Source: Sphingomonas sp.
GTDB taxonomy: Bacteria; Pseudomonadota; Alphaproteobacteria; Sphingomonadales; Sphingomonadaceae
Assembly: GCA_017849555.1 (NCBI GenBank)
Contig: JAFIGU010000086.1
Coordinates: forward strand, 1 to 45,627
Direction of reading: 5' to 3'
DNA: 45,627 nt
In this document: positions 15,337 through 26,490 of the stretch, in pieces
Layout of the letters: every line of letters starts with the position of its first letter
Numbering within the stretch: position 1 is the first letter of the stretch
Notes under the pieces: generated by a model
Seen by the model: the letters and a program-made list of their open reading frames with translations, nothing else
Told to the model about the DNA's origin: nothing
The model's database searches: none
Translations under genes and position numbers: made by a program

Positions 15337-16119
15337 ATGGCTGACGTTGAGCAGGCCCCTATCGACCGGTTGCGCGCGGTGATGGCGCGGTTGCGCGATC
15401 CCGAACGCGGCTGCGAATGGGATATCGCGCAGACTTTTGCGACGATCGCACCCTATACGATCGAGGAAGCGTATGAGGTCGCCGATGCGATCGCGCGCGA
15501 CGATATGGTCGATCTCAAGGACGAACTCGGCGACCTGCTGCTCCAGGTCGTGTTCCACGCGCGGATCGCCGAGGAAGCCGGCCTGTTCGATTTCGACGCG
15601 GTCGCCAATGCGATCGCCGACAAGATGGAGCGCCGCCACCCGCATATCTTCGGCGACCTCGATCAGGGCGGGCATCATCTGTGGGAGCAGATCAAGGCCG
15701 AGGAGCGCGCCGCCAAGGCCGATACCAAGGAGGATCAGGGCGCGCTTGCCGGGGTCGCGCTGGGCCTGCCCGCCTTGCTGCGCGCCGAGAAACTCCAGAA
15801 GCGTGCCGCTCGGGTCGGCTTCGACTGGCCCGACGCCAAGGGACCGCGCGAGAAGATCGACGAGGAACTCGCCGAGGTGGAAAGCGCAACCAGCGACGAG
15901 GAACGCGCCGGCGAGATCGGCGACCTGCTGTTTGTCGTGGTCAATTGGGCGCGGCACCTCGGCATCGATCCCGAGGCGGCGTTGCGCATGTCCAACGCCA
16001 AGTTCGAACGGCGCTTCCGCTTCATGGAAGCTGTGGCCGGTAAGTTGTTCGTATCGCTCGACCTTGAGGCGAAGGAAGCCTTGTGGTTGGAAGCCAAGGC
16101 GGACGAGCGACGCGGCTAA
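15337..16119 (+). CDS. mazG: Nucleoside triphosphate pyrophosphohydrolase MazG
   Basis: This 260-residue protein has two MazG domains in tandem, as in the E. coli enzyme. The first (about 25-120) has EEAYEVADA with DELGDLLLQVVFHAR; the second (about 160-235) has EKIDEELAEVE with EIGDLLFVVVNWARHLG. The acidic pairs bind magnesium and the enzyme hydrolyses NTPs and dNTPs to monophosphates and pyrophosphate, which removes non-canonical nucleotides and affects ppGpp levels. No ribosome binding site precedes ATG 15337; an AT-rich block does. It converges on hflX. Confidence 0.94.
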   Translation: MADVEQAPIDRLRAVMARLRDPERGCEWDIAQTFATIAPYTIEEAYEVADAIARDDMVDLKDELGDLLLQVVFHARIAEEAGLFDFDAVANAIADKMERRHPHIFGDLDQGGHHLWEQIKAEERAAKADTKEDQGALAGVALGLPALLRAEKLQKRAARVGFDWPDAKGPREKIDEELAEVESATSDEERAGEIGDLLFVVVNWARHLGIDPEAALRMSNAKFERRFRFMEAVAGKLFVSLDLEAKEALWLEAKADERRG

Positions 16120-16156
16120 GAGCGCCCTGTCGCAATGCGCTACAGATGCGAACCGT

Positions 16157-16167
16157 CCCCCCCCCCC
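16157..16167. repeat. Run of eleven C
   Basis: An uninterrupted C11 tract (G11 on the minus strand) lies in the 131-bp gap between the convergent ends of mazG and hflX. Homopolymers of this length are prone to slippage, but here the tract is intergenic and cannot shift a reading frame. Confidence 0.8.
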
Positions 16168-16219
16168 GTCGGCGTGCTTGGTCACCGCAAGCCCCTGCGC
16201 GGGGATACAATTTTCCGAG

Positions 16220-16249
16220 GACACAAAGTGTCGCTGCTGACGCCTCAGC
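16220..16249 (-). terminator. Small hairpins next to the hflX stop
   Basis: GACAC-AAA-GTGTC (16220-16232) and GCTGA-CGCC-TCAGC (16236-16249) form two short stems just downstream of hflX on the minus strand. They could help terminate the ntr-hfq-hflX operon, though neither is followed by a T run. Confidence 0.35.
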
Positions 16250-16250
16250 G

Positions 16251-17537
16251 TTAGCGCGTCAGAAACCGCTCATAATCGCGGGGCGCCATCCGCACTTCGT
16301 AGATCGCGCGCTCGCCGTCGATTTCCTGATCGAGCACCTCGCCGTGCTGGTGCAGCCAGGCCGCGCCGGCGCCGTCGGCGGCGTCGAGCGTGATCGTATA
16401 GCGCTGATGCCCTGCGGTCAGCCGCCCGGCGACGGTGGCGACGAGTCGATCCACCCCCTCCCCGGTCAGCGCCGAGATCGCCACGACATCGTCGCGTCGT
16501 TCGGTCTGCGCGAGCAACGCCGCGCGCGCCTCGTCATCGAGCAGGTCGAGCTTGTTCCACGCCTCGATCCGCGGCGTCGTGTCGGATACGCCGATCTCGG
16601 TCAGCACCGTCTCGACATCGGCGCGCTGCGCCTCGCTGTCGGGGTGCGCGACATCGCGGACGTGGATCAGCATATCGGCCGATACCACTTCCTCCAGCGT
16701 CGCCTTGAATGCCGCGACGAGTTGGGTCGGCAGCTCGGAGACGAACCCCACCGTATCCGAGAGGATCGCCTTGTCGATCCCCGGCAAAGAGATCTGGCGC
16801 AAGGTGGGATCGAGCGTGGCGAAGAGCAGGTCCTTCGCCATGACGTCACTTCCCGTCAAATAATTGAAAAGTGTTGATTTTCCAGCATTGGTATAGCCGA
16901 CGAGCGCGATCACCGGCCAAGGTGCGCGCTGGCGCCGGCCGCGGTGCAGCCCGCGGGTACGGGTGACCTGCTCCAGCTCGCGGCGCAGCCGTGCCATGCG
17001 ATCGCGGATCAGCCGGCGGTCGGCCTCGATCTGCGTCTCGCCGGGGCCGCCGAGAAAGCCGAAGCCGCCGCGCTGGCGTTCGAGATGGGTCCAGCTCCGC
17101 ACCAGCCGCCCCGCCTGATAATCGAGATGCGCCAGCTCGACCTGCAATCGCCCTTCGGCGGTCGCCGCGCGCTCGCCGAAGATCTCGAGGATCAGCCCGG
17201 TCCGGTCGATCACCTTGGCCTCGAGCGCGGTTTCGAGGTTGCGCTGCTGGATCGGGGTGAGGCCGGCGTCGAACACCACCAGCGCGGCGTCCTCCATCCT
17301 GACGAGCGTCGCGATCGTCTCGACCTGCCCGGCGCCGATCAGCGTCGCGGCGCGCGGCGTACGGACGCGGAACGCCTCGCGCCCCACGACCGTCACGCCG
17401 ATCGCCTCGGCCAGCCCGGCAGTCTCCTCCAGACGCGCGTCGGCGTCGCGGGAGGAGCCGCCGAGATCGGGATAGACGACGATCGCGCGCGCGCCGCGCG
17501 TGAATTCCCCGCGATCGCGTTCGAAGCCGGTACTCAA
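16251..17537 (-). CDS. hflX: GTPase HflX
   Basis: This 428-residue ribosome-associated GTPase has the glycine-rich N-terminal HflX domain ([25 protein letters not shown]), a coiled linker carrying the conserved [18 protein letters not shown] and [13 protein letters not shown] segments, and the G domain with G1 GYTNAGKS (214-221), DTVGFV (G3) and NKLD (G4). HflX binds 50S subunits and splits stalled ribosomes, notably after heat stress. Its ATG overlaps the hfq stop (ATGA), the classic hfq-hflX pairing. It is the last gene of the ntr operon. Confidence 0.95.
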   Translation of the reverse strand: MSTGFERDRGEFTRGARAIVVYPDLGGSSRDADARLEETAGLAEAIGVTVVGREAFRVRTPRAATLIGAGQVETIATLVRMEDAALVVFDAGLTPIQQRNLETALEAKVIDRTGLILEIFGERAATAEGRLQVELAHLDYQAGRLVRSWTHLERQRGGFGFLGGPGETQIEADRRLIRDRMARLRRELEQVTRTRGLHRGRRQRAPWPVIALVGYTNAGKSTLFNYLTGSDVMAKDLLFATLDPTLRQISLPGIDKAILSDTVGFVSELPTQLVAAFKATLEEVVSADMLIHVRDVAHPDSEAQRADVETVLTEIGVSDTTPRIEAWNKLDLLDDEARAALLAQTERRDDVVAISALTGEGVDRLVATVAGRLTAGHQRYTITLDAADGAGAAWLHQHGEVLDQEIDGERAIYEVRMAPRDYERFLTR

Positions 17538-18028
17538 TCCTCGTCCGACTCTTCCGCCGTTTCCTCGGCGAGATTAAGCGCGCGCGACGGCTGGATCGTC
17601 GACACCGCGTGTTTATAGACGAGCTGCGACGCGCCATCGCGCTGCAGCAGCATGCAGAACAGGTCGAAAGCGGCGATATTGCCCTGAAGCATCACGCCGT
17701 TGACGAGGAACATCGTCACCGGATCGTGCGACTTGCGCACCGCGTTGAGGAACACCTCCTGCAGCAGCGGCTGCTTCTTCACGCTTTCGCCCATCTGATC
17801 GACGATCGCCGCGACATCGACATGGCCGCCGGGCATGATCGTGGAAATGGCGTGTTTGTAGATGAGTTGGGATTGCCCGTCGCGGCGCAGCAGCACGGAG
17901 AAATTGTCGAACCAGGTTACAATGCCCTGGAGCTTGACGCCCTTGACGAGGAACATCGTCACCGGGGTTTTCGACTTGCGCAGCGCGTTGAGGAACAGAT
18001 CCTGGAGAGAGGTTTGTTTTTCGGCCAT
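17534..18028 (-). CDS. hfq: Tandem double-domain Hfq RNA chaperone
   Basis: This 164-residue protein contains two complete Hfq Sm domains, about 5-68 and 86-149, instead of one. Domain 1 has [25 protein letters not shown] and the signature YKHAIST (Tyr57-Lys58-His59). Domain 2 has [25 protein letters not shown] and YKHAVST (Tyr138-Lys139-His140). The halves differ at RNA-contact positions: the equivalent of E. coli Lys31 is Lys32 in domain 1 but Met113 in domain 2, and that of Gln41 is Asn42 and Leu123. Three chains would make one six-domain ring. An acidic tail ([10 protein letters not shown]) ends the protein. ATG 18028 follows AAGGA. It sits between ntrX and hflX, overlapping the latter. 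Fusion of this kind is known in sphingomonads. Confidence 0.95.
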   Translation of the reverse strand: MAEKQTSLQDLFLNALRKSKTPVTMFLVKGVKLQGIVTWFDNFSVLLRRDGQSQLIYKHAISTIMPGGHVDVAAIVDQMGESVKKQPLLQEVFLNAVRKSHDPVTMFLVNGVMLQGNIAAFDLFCMLLQRDGASQLVYKHAVSTIQPSRALNLAEETAEESDED

Positions 18029-18214
18029 TGGCTCGATCCTTCGATTCTTGGCGGGGTTTGCCCCGCGATGCGCCGGTGCCCGGCGTCGGGTTGCCGCCAC
18101 GGCTGGCGGCGGCGCCAATCTAGAGGCGCCAGCGGCTTACCGCAACGTGAATGGCAGGAGGGCCGCCATTATCCGCAACCGCGCCCCAGCCCTTAGCCGG
18201 GGTGACGCGCGGCG

Positions 18215-19585
18215 CTATTCCTCGCGCGTCTCGGTGATGCCGAGCAGCTTGAGCTTCCGGTGCAGCGCCGAACGCTCCATCCCGATGAAGCTCGCGGTGC
18301 GCGAGATATTGCCCGAGAAGCGCCGGATCTGGACGCGGAGATATTCGCGCTCGAACGTCTCGCGTGCCTCGCGCAGCGGCGCCCCCATGATCGCGGCGGT
18401 GCCCGCCCCGCCCTCGCTGTCGCCGAGCACCTCGGCGGGGAGCAGATCGAGGTCGATCCGCCCGATGCGGTCGCCGGGCGCGAGGATGATCGTCCGCTCG
18501 ACGACGTTGCGCAATTCGCGCACGTTGCCGGGCCAGTCATAGCTCTGCAGCGCGACCATCGCGTCGGTGGCGATCTCGGGGGTCGGCACGCGGCGTTCGG
18601 ACGCGTAATGCGCGACGAAATGCTCGACCAGCGCGGGGATATCCTCGCGCCGCTCGGCCAGCGCCGGCAGCACGACCGGCACGACGTTGAGCCGATAGTA
18701 AAGATCCTCGCGGAACCGCCCTTCGGCGATCTCCGCCGTCAGGTCGCGCGCGGTGGCCGAGACGACGCGGACATCGACCTTCACCTGCCGCGTCCCCCCG
18801 ACCCGCGCGAAGCTCTGGTCGGTCAGCACGCGCAGGATGCGCGCCTGGGTCGCGATCGGCATGTCGGCGATCTCGTCGAGGAACAGCGTGCCGCCGTGCG
18901 CCTGTTCGAGCAAGCCCGGGCGGACGAGATCGCCGCCCTCCTCCACCCCGAACAATTCCTCCTCCATCCGATCGGGGGTCATGCGCGCGGCGCTGACGAT
19001 CACGAACGGCGAGTTGGTGCGCGGGCTCCAGCCGTGGAGCAACCGTGCCGCGACCTCCTTGCCCACGCCGGCCGGCCCGGTGATGAGGATGCGACTGCCG
19101 GTACCGGCGACGCGCTTGAGCGTCGCACGCACCGCGTTGATCGCACTCGAACTGCCGGTGAGATCGGTATCGCGCCCGGCCGAGGCGCGCAGCGACGCCA
19201 CTTCGCGCCGCAGCCGCTCGGTCTCGGTCGCGCGCTCGACCATCAGCAGCAAACGCTCTGCCTGAAACGGCTTTTCGATGAAATCGACCGCGCCGGCGCG
19301 GATCGCCGCCACCGCGGTATCGAGATTGCCGTGCCCCGAGATCATCAGCACCGCGATCGAGGGGTCGCGGCGTTTGATCTCGTCGAGAAGCTGTAGCCCA
19401 TCGAGCCGCGATCCCTGCAGCCACACGTCGAGCAGCACGAGGCTCGGGCGGCGCACCGCAATCGCCTCCAGCGCGGCATCGCTGTCGGCGGCGACGCGGG
19501 TCTCATAACCCTCGTCCTCCAGCACCCCGGCGACCAGTTCGCGGATATCGAGTTCGTCATCGACGACGAGAATGTCGAGCGCCAT
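18215..19585 (-). CDS. ntrX: Nitrogen/redox response regulator NtrX
   Basis: This 456-residue regulator has a receiver domain (phospho-acceptor Asp53), an AAA+ domain with Walker A GPAGVGKE (170-177) and FLDEIADM, and a C-terminal Fis-type helix-turn-helix ([20 protein letters not shown]). The loop that should read GAFTGA for sigma-54 contact is replaced near 212-224 by [13 protein letters not shown], so it probably does not activate sigma-54 promoters, in line with reports that alphaproteobacterial NtrX acts on sigma-70 genes or as repressor. It is phosphorylated by NtrY, whose stop lies one base away. hfq follows after 186 bp. Confidence 0.94.
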   Translation of the reverse strand: MALDILVVDDELDIRELVAGVLEDEGYETRVAADSDAALEAIAVRRPSLVLLDVWLQGSRLDGLQLLDEIKRRDPSIAVLMISGHGNLDTAVAAIRAGAVDFIEKPFQAERLLLMVERATETERLRREVASLRASAGRDTDLTGSSSAINAVRATLKRVAGTGSRILITGPAGVGKEVAARLLHGWSPRTNSPFVIVSAARMTPDRMEEELFGVEEGGDLVRPGLLEQAHGGTLFLDEIADMPIATQARILRVLTDQSFARVGGTRQVKVDVRVVSATARDLTAEIAEGRFREDLYYRLNVVPVVLPALAERREDIPALVEHFVAHYASERRVPTPEIATDAMVALQSYDWPGNVRELRNVVERTIILAPGDRIGRIDLDLLPAEVLGDSEGGAGTAAIMGAPLREARETFEREYLRVQIRRFSGNISRTASFIGMERSALHRKLKLLGITETREE

Positions 19586-19586
19586 G

Positions 19587-21821
19587 TCAGATCATCCGGT
19601 TCCGGGTTAGCGCGGTGATCCCCCCGTCCTCGCCGCTGGTGGTCAAATCATCCCCGGTATCGAGCCCGGAGAGCATCGTCGTATCGAACGTCATCGTCAC
19701 CAAAGTCCCGCCACCGGGATGATCAGAAAATGTAATATTACCAAAGTGTTCCTCAACGATCTTCTTGACGATCGCGAGGCCGAGGCCCGTGCCGCGCGCG
19801 CGCGTCGTCATATAGGGTTCGACGATCCGGTCGCGCTCCGGCGGTAGCCCGACCCCGGTATCGGCGACGGTGATCGTCACCCGCCCCGGCGCCTCGGCCA
19901 GCGCCATATGCACCTCGCCGCCGTCACCGCCCTTGGCCTCGATCGCCTCGACCGCATTCTTGACGATATTGGTCAGCGCCTGGCCGATCTGGCGCCGGTC
20001 GCACACCAAGGTCGGCCCCGGCTCTCCGTGCTCAAGCTCGAACCGCACGCCGCCGTGCGCCACTTCGTGGAGGAACATCGTCTGCCGCGCGATATCGACG
20101 AGCGATTCCTCGCGGAACACCGGCTTGGGCATCCGCGCGAAGGAGGAGAATTCGTCGACCATCCGCCGCAGATCGCCGACCTGCCGGACGATCGTGTCGG
20201 TCAGCCGCGCGAAAGTGGTATCCCCCTCCTCCACCTTCGCGCCGTAGCGGCGCTGGAGCCGCTCGGCGGCGAGCTGGATCGGGGTGAGCGGGTTCTTGAT
20301 CTCATGCGCGATGCGCCGCGCGACATCGGCCCAGGCGGCGCGGCGCTGGTCGAGCAATTGCTGGGTGATATCGTCGAAGGTCAGGATCGGGCCGCTGCCG
20401 TCGCGCGCGATCCGCACCGCCAGCGTGCGCGGTTCGCCGCCCACCGTCACCTGCACGATCGCCTCGCGCGCATTGCCATCGAGCAGATCGTCGAGCTCGG
20501 GCGCGATATCCGCCAGCCGCTTGCCCACCGGGGTCTCGGAAACCCCGAGCAACGTCTCGGCCGAGCTGTTGATCAGCCGCACGGTGCGATCGCCCGCGAT
20601 CGAGATCACCCCCGCCGACACCCCCGACATCACCGCCTCGATCAGCGCACGGCGACTATCGAGCTGCGCGTTGGCGGTGACGAGCGCGTTATTCTGCGCC
20701 TCGAGCCGCTCGGTCATCCGGTTGAACGCCGTCGCCAGCGTGCCGACCTCGTCGCGCGCGCGCCAATCGGGGACGCGCGCGGAAAGATCGCCGCCCTCGA
20801 CGCGCCGGGCCGCCTGGACGAGCTGCCCCACCGGGCGCACCAGCCGGGCCGCCACCGCCAGCGCGATCCACACCGCGATCCCGACCATCAACAGCGACAG
20901 CACCAGCAGCGCGACGTTGAAACGGATCTGCAGCGATCGCGCCTTGTCGAGCAATGAATGATAATTGGCCAACGCGGTTTCGGCGCGTTTGGTCTGCGTC
21001 GTCATCTGCTTGGGATCGGTGACGCGCGCGGCGTAGAGGAACATGCTGGTCCCGGGCACCCGCGTCACGGTCTGGATGCGGTCGCCCGTCACCGTCACCA
21101 CGCTGCGCTGGCCGCGGCGCAGCTCGGTCACCGCGTCGGCCGATATCTGCCGCGCGAGATTGAGGGCGTAGGGGTTGACGAAGGCGAGCGTCTGCAACTC
21201 GCCGTTCGGCGCGATCTGGAACAGCAAAGCCTCGGAAAGGCTACGGTAATAGGTCTGCTGGAACAGGAACGGGCGAAAGCGCGGATCGTCCAGCGGGCGC
21301 TGGCTCAGCTCGTCCGAGATATCTTGCGCCATCGTGACGGTCGCTTCCTCCCAGCGCTGGAGGAATTGATTGTACGAGGCACGGGTCAGTGTCGTCGCAT
21401 TCTCGAACACCGCGCGCGCGCGATCCGAATACCAGAATTGCACGCCATATTGAAACAGCAGCGAGGCGGCGATCGTCACGAGCAGCATCGGCACCGCAGC
21501 GACGATCGAGAAGATCGCGACGAGCCGGACGTGGAGCCGCCCCTCCCCGCCGACCGGCGAGCGCCGCGCGCGGCTGTGCGCGATACGCCGGCCGAGCAGC
21601 ATCAGCAGCGCGATCCAGGCAACCAGATTGGCGATCAGCAGCAAGGCCACGAGCGGCGGGGCGATCAGCCCCTGCGGCTTGCCCGCGCTCTCGATGATGA
21701 AATAGCTGCCGACGCCGACCGCGATCGACACGCCGAGCGCCGCCAGCTCCATCGCCGGCGTCACGGCGAAGCGCCGCGGCTGGCTCGATTCGGCAATCAC
21801 GGGCGCCTGCGCGGCATTCAT
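19587..21821 (-). CDS. ntrY: Membrane sensor histidine kinase NtrY
   Basis: This 744-residue kinase has four membrane segments (about 22-44, 51-76, 98-125 and 301-325) with a periplasmic sensing region between the last two, then a HAMP linker (326-380), a PAS domain (about 388-480), the H-box RRIAHEIKNPLTP with His506 and an ATPase domain (NIVKNAVEA, ADTGVGL, GTGLGLAIVKK). It senses an unidentified envelope or redox/nitrogen cue and phosphorylates NtrX. The 60-bp gap to ntrC holds a hairpin that may set its expression relative to ntrBC. Confidence 0.95.
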   Translation of the reverse strand: MNAAQAPVIAESSQPRRFAVTPAMELAALGVSIAVGVGSYFIIESAGKPQGLIAPPLVALLLIANLVAWIALLMLLGRRIAHSRARRSPVGGEGRLHVRLVAIFSIVAAVPMLLVTIAASLLFQYGVQFWYSDRARAVFENATTLTRASYNQFLQRWEEATVTMAQDISDELSQRPLDDPRFRPFLFQQTYYRSLSEALLFQIAPNGELQTLAFVNPYALNLARQISADAVTELRRGQRSVVTVTGDRIQTVTRVPGTSMFLYAARVTDPKQMTTQTKRAETALANYHSLLDKARSLQIRFNVALLVLSLLMVGIAVWIALAVAARLVRPVGQLVQAARRVEGGDLSARVPDWRARDEVGTLATAFNRMTERLEAQNNALVTANAQLDSRRALIEAVMSGVSAGVISIAGDRTVRLINSSAETLLGVSETPVGKRLADIAPELDDLLDGNAREAIVQVTVGGEPRTLAVRIARDGSGPILTFDDITQQLLDQRRAAWADVARRIAHEIKNPLTPIQLAAERLQRRYGAKVEEGDTTFARLTDTIVRQVGDLRRMVDEFSSFARMPKPVFREESLVDIARQTMFLHEVAHGGVRFELEHGEPGPTLVCDRRQIGQALTNIVKNAVEAIEAKGGDGGEVHMALAEAPGRVTITVADTGVGLPPERDRIVEPYMTTRARGTGLGLAIVKKIVEEHFGNITFSDHPGGGTLVTMTFDTTMLSGLDTGDDLTTSGEDGGITALTRNRMI

Positions 21822-21825
21822 GTCA

Positions 21826-21852
21826 CTCTGCTACAACAAAGGTGTTGCAGAG
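21826..21852 (-). promoter_or_regulatory. Hairpin in the ntrC-ntrY gap
   Basis: CTCTG (21826-21830) pairs with CAGAG (21848-21852), and CAACA (21834-21838) with TGTTG (21843-21847), around loop AAGG with a 3-nt bulge. It lies 5 bases before the ntrY start, where it could affect ribosome access or weakly terminate ntrBC transcripts. Confidence 0.4.
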
Positions 21853-21881
21853 AAAACACATATTCCGCAGCTCAACGCATG

Positions 21882-23311
<1,430 letters not shown>

Positions 23312-23315
<4 letters not shown>

Positions 23316-24373
23316 GCGGTGGCCCGCGGCAGGAGGATGCGGAACACCGTCATATGGGGGGAGCCTTCACGCGAATATTGGATGATCCCGCCCATGTCGC
23401 GGATCAGTTTGTCGACCAGGGCGAGGCCGAGCCCCTTCCCCTCCGGCCGGCTCGAGACGAACGGATCGAACAGATGCTCGGCGATGTCCTCGGGCGCGCC
23501 GGGGCCGGAATCGATCACGCAGATCTCGATCGGCAGCGGCAACCGCGGTCGTCCCGGCGCGGGGGCCACCGCCATGCCGTGACGGAAGGAGGTGGCGAGG
23601 ATGATGCGCCGCTCGCCGCGCGGGCCGAGCGCGGTCGCGGCATTCTTGAGCAGGTTGAGCAGCACCTGGAGCAACGCGTCGCGATTGGCGAGCGCGGCGG
23701 GCAGCGACGGATCGAACCGCTCCTCGACCACCACATCGCGCGCGAACCCGGCGAGCGCGACGCTGCGCGCATGGGCGAGCAACGGATAGATGTTGAGCGG
23801 TTCGAGCGCCACCGGGCGAGTGTCGGTGAAATCCTCCATCCGGTCGATCAGCGCGGCGATGCGATCGACCTCGGCGATCACCAGCCGGGTCAGTTCCTCG
23901 GGCGCGGCGCCGTCGGCGATCAGCTGCGCCGCGCCGCGGATGCTGGAGAGCGGGTTCTTGATCTCATGCGCGAGCATCGCCGCCGCGCCGACCGCCGATC
24001 GCGCCGCCGCCGCGCGATCGGCGGAATGCCCCAGCCGGCGCGAGCTCGCGGCATTGTGAAGCGTGATCGCGCGCCAGCCGGGATGATCGGCGAGCTCGAC
24101 CTGCGCGAAATCGACCCGGATGCGCCCGCTGTTGCGCGTCTCGATCTCGGTATCGAACGCGGCGAAGCCGCGCCCCGCGCGATCCTCCGCTTCGCGCGGC
24201 AAGGCGAGCACCGCCTGCACCGGCCGCCCGACCATCGCGCGCTCGGAGCGATTGAGCAGCAATTCGCATTCGGCATTGGCGCGAACGACGCGGTCCTCGG
24301 GATCGACCAGCAATACCGCAACCGGCAGCGCGGCGAGCACCTCGCCGTGCTCGGGGGTGCTATCGGCGGGCAT
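23312..24373 (-). CDS. ntrB: Nitrogen sensor kinase NtrB
   Basis: This 353-residue soluble kinase has an N-terminal PAS domain (about 8-105), the H-box MLAHEIKNPLSSIRGAAQ with His136, and an ATPase domain (NLLKNAATA, DSGPGAPEDI, GKGLGLALVDKL). In the family it answers to GlnB/GlnK and phosphorylates or dephosphorylates NtrC. No membrane segment is present. ATG 24373 overlaps the dusB stop by one base (TGATG); an earlier in-frame start at 24397 would overlap dusB further. Gene order dusB(nifR3)-ntrB-ntrC is classic for alphaproteobacteria. Confidence 0.95.
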
Positions 24374-25371
24374 CACGCCGCCGCGCGGCTGCGCCACGGG
24401 GCGTAAAATTCGGCGAGCATCGCCTGGACGCGCTTGGCATCCGGCTCCTGGTTCACCTTGTTGCGGAACTCGGCCGAACCCGGCAGCCCCTTGGTGTACC
24501 AGCCGATATGCTTGCGGGCCATATTGACCCCGGTCATCGTGCCGTAATGTACGAGCATCGCATCATAATGCTCTGTGATCGCAAGATATTGCTCTTCGAT
24601 CGATGGATCTTCGACGCGGCGGCCGGTGGCGAAATATTCCATCACCTGCGACAGGATCCACGGGCGGCCATAGGCCCCGCGCCCGATCATCACCCCGTCC
24701 GCGCCGGAAAGGTCGAGCGCCTGTTCGGCGTCCTCGATGCTGCAGATATCGCCGTTGACGATCACCGGCACCGTCACCGCCTGTTTGACGTTGCGGACGA
24801 AGCCCCAGTCGGCCGAGCCCTTGTACATCTGATTGCGGGTGCGGCCGTGGACGGTGATCATCTTGCACCCGAGATCCTCGGCGATCCGCGCCAGTTCGGG
24901 GGCATTGAGGCTATCATGGCACCAGCCCATCCGCATCTTGAGCGTGACGGGCGCCTTGACCGCCTTGACCACCGCCTCGACGATTCCGGCGGCGAGCTTC
25001 AGATCGCGCATCAGCGCCGAGCCGGCATCGCCATTGGTCACCTTGCGCACCGGGCAGCCCATGTTGATGTCGACGATCGCGGCGCCCTTGTCCTCGGCGA
25101 GCTTGGCCGCCTCGCCCATTTCGTAAGGCGTGCAGCCGACGAGCTGCATCGACACCGGCTCCTCCGAAAGATGCCACGCCGCCTTCTGGAGCGACTGGCG
25201 CGTCTCGCGCAGCGCCGCCTGGCTGGCGATCATCTCGGTGACGTTGAGCCCCGAGCCGTAACGGCGCACGAGCGTGCGGAACGGCTGGTCGGTCACGCCG
25301 GTCATCGGCGCGAGCACGACCGGATTGTCGATCCGGACGGGTCCGATCTGGATGGGAGCGAGGGTGCGCAT
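24373..25371 (-). CDS. dusB: tRNA-dihydrouridine synthase DusB
   Basis: This 332-residue flavoprotein (formerly NifR3) reduces uridines in the D-loop of tRNA. It has the FMN-binding barrel ([24 protein letters not shown]) and the active-site Cys106 in [11 protein letters not shown], then VTLKMRMGW and [12 protein letters not shown] motifs. ATG 25371 gives the standard N-terminus ([19 protein letters not shown]); the open frame before it has no family match. It is the first gene of the ntr operon, so ntr expression likely starts upstream of it, in the 59-bp gap behind the GNAT gene. Confidence 0.95.
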   Translation of the reverse strand: MRTLAPIQIGPVRIDNPVVLAPMTGVTDQPFRTLVRRYGSGLNVTEMIASQAALRETRQSLQKAAWHLSEEPVSMQLVGCTPYEMGEAAKLAEDKGAAIVDINMGCPVRKVTNGDAGSALMRDLKLAAGIVEAVVKAVKAPVTLKMRMGWCHDSLNAPELARIAEDLGCKMITVHGRTRNQMYKGSADWGFVRNVKQAVTVPVIVNGDICSIEDAEQALDLSGADGVMIGRGAYGRPWILSQVMEYFATGRRVEDPSIEEQYLAITEHYDAMLVHYGTMTGVNMARKHIGWYTKGLPGSAEFRNKVNQEPDAKRVQAMLAEFYAPWRSRAAA

Positions 25372-25430
25372 GGGTCTGCCTGAAAAATGGGCAGTTAGGC
25401 GAAGTCCGCCGTGCTGACAAGGTGGAGCGC

Positions 25431-25949
25431 TCAGATCGCGCGGGCGAAAACCAGATCGTCGTGCCAGGTCGCGCCGACCTTGAAGCGGCGGGTCCCCGCG
25501 ACCGCAAAGCCCTGCTTGGTGTAGAAACGCTGCGCGCGGGCATTGCCGCCATAGACCCCAAGCAGCATCCGCTTGCACCCCAGCGCCCGCGCATCGTCGA
25601 TCGCGCGCTGCATCAGCGCCGCGCCGAGGCCGGTGCCGTGGGTCGGCGCGAGCGCGTAGATGCGCTTGAGCTCGATATCGCCGTCCTCGGCAGCAACCGG
25701 CAGATCGGGGGTGGTGAGCAGGCTATAGCCGAGCGGCGCGCCGCCCGTCGGCGCCTCGGCGAGCGTGACGACGCTGGCCGCATCGGCAGCCCAGGCGGCG
25801 AAATTCGCCGCGCCGGATTTGTCAGCGACATGGGCGACGATATCCGCCCCGTCGAGGATGCCGGCGAACGCCTCGAGAAAGGTCGCGCCGGCGATCAACG
25901 AACAGGCGGCCGCGTCGGCGGGCTCGGCACGACGCAGCCGCCAGTCCAT
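25431..25949 (-). CDS. GNAT family N-acetyltransferase
   Basis: This 172-residue protein has a GNAT fold: an N-terminal [13 protein letters not shown] segment, the acetyl-CoA loop in [15 protein letters not shown] (100-114) and the closing [23 protein letters not shown] (134-156). It moves an acetyl group from acetyl-CoA to an amine; the substrate, a small molecule or protein N-terminus, cannot be predicted. It begins one base after the ndk stop on the same strand and was probably acquired by the ndk transcript. Start ATG 25949 is the first that gives the family N-terminus. Confidence 0.87.
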   Translation of the reverse strand: MDWRLRRAEPADAAACSLIAGATFLEAFAGILDGADIVAHVADKSGAANFAAWAADAASVVTLAEAPTGGAPLGYSLLTTPDLPVAAEDGDIELKRIYALAPTHGTGLGAALMQRAIDDARALGCKRMLLGVYGGNARAQRFYTKQGFAVAGTRRFKVGATWHDDLVFARAI

Positions 25950-25950
25950 A

Positions 25951-26373
25951 TCAGCCGACGATCTCTTCGGGCTTGAAGAAGAACGCGATTTCGATCGCGG
26001 CATTCTCGTCCGAGTCCGAGCCGTGGACCGAATTGGCTTCGATCGATTCGGCCAGTTCCTTGCGGATCGTACCGGGCTCGGCATTCGCGGGGTTGGTCGC
26101 GCCCATGATATCGCGGTTGCGCTGGACGGCATTCTCGCCCTCGAGCACCTGCACCACCACCGGGCCGGAGGTCATGAAGGCGACCAGATCGTTGAAGAAG
26201 GGGCGCTCCTTATGGACGCCGTAGAAGCCCTCGGCCTGCTCCTTGGTCATGCGGATGCGCTTCGAGGCGACGACGCGCAGGCCGGCTTCCTCCAGCATCT
26301 TCGTCACGGCGCCGGTCAGGTTGCGGCGGGTGGCGTCGGGCTTGATGATCGAAAAGGTACGGTTCGCGGCCAT
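25951..26373 (-). CDS. ndk: Nucleoside diphosphate kinase
   Basis: This 140-residue enzyme balances NTP and dNTP pools by phosphate transfer through a phosphohistidine. The catalytic residue is His117 in the NSVHGSDS signature; [10 protein letters not shown] and the MTSGPVVV segment are also standard. Length is exactly typical. ATG 26373 has AAGGAG about 12 nt upstream on the minus strand; the longer open frame upstream runs into a REP-like repeat. It heads a two-gene unit with the GNAT gene. Confidence 0.97.
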   Translation of the reverse strand: MAANRTFSIIKPDATRRNLTGAVTKMLEEAGLRVVASKRIRMTKEQAEGFYGVHKERPFFNDLVAFMTSGPVVVQVLEGENAVQRNRDIMGATNPANAEPGTIRKELAESIEANSVHGSDSDENAAIEIAFFFKPEEIVG

Positions 26374-26490
26374 GACGGTCACGTGCTCCTTGGGTGTAGT
26401 GTTGGCGGAAAAGCGTCGGCGCGCTCTAGTGCGGGCGCGGGGAAAGCGCAACTGGTGCCAGGGCGAGTGCCGATCGTTCGGGATTTCCCC

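Noticed and set aside
25372..25578. N-terminal extension of dusB
   Set aside because: The DusB family starts at the methionine encoded at 25371; the extension has no match and overlaps the GNAT gene region.
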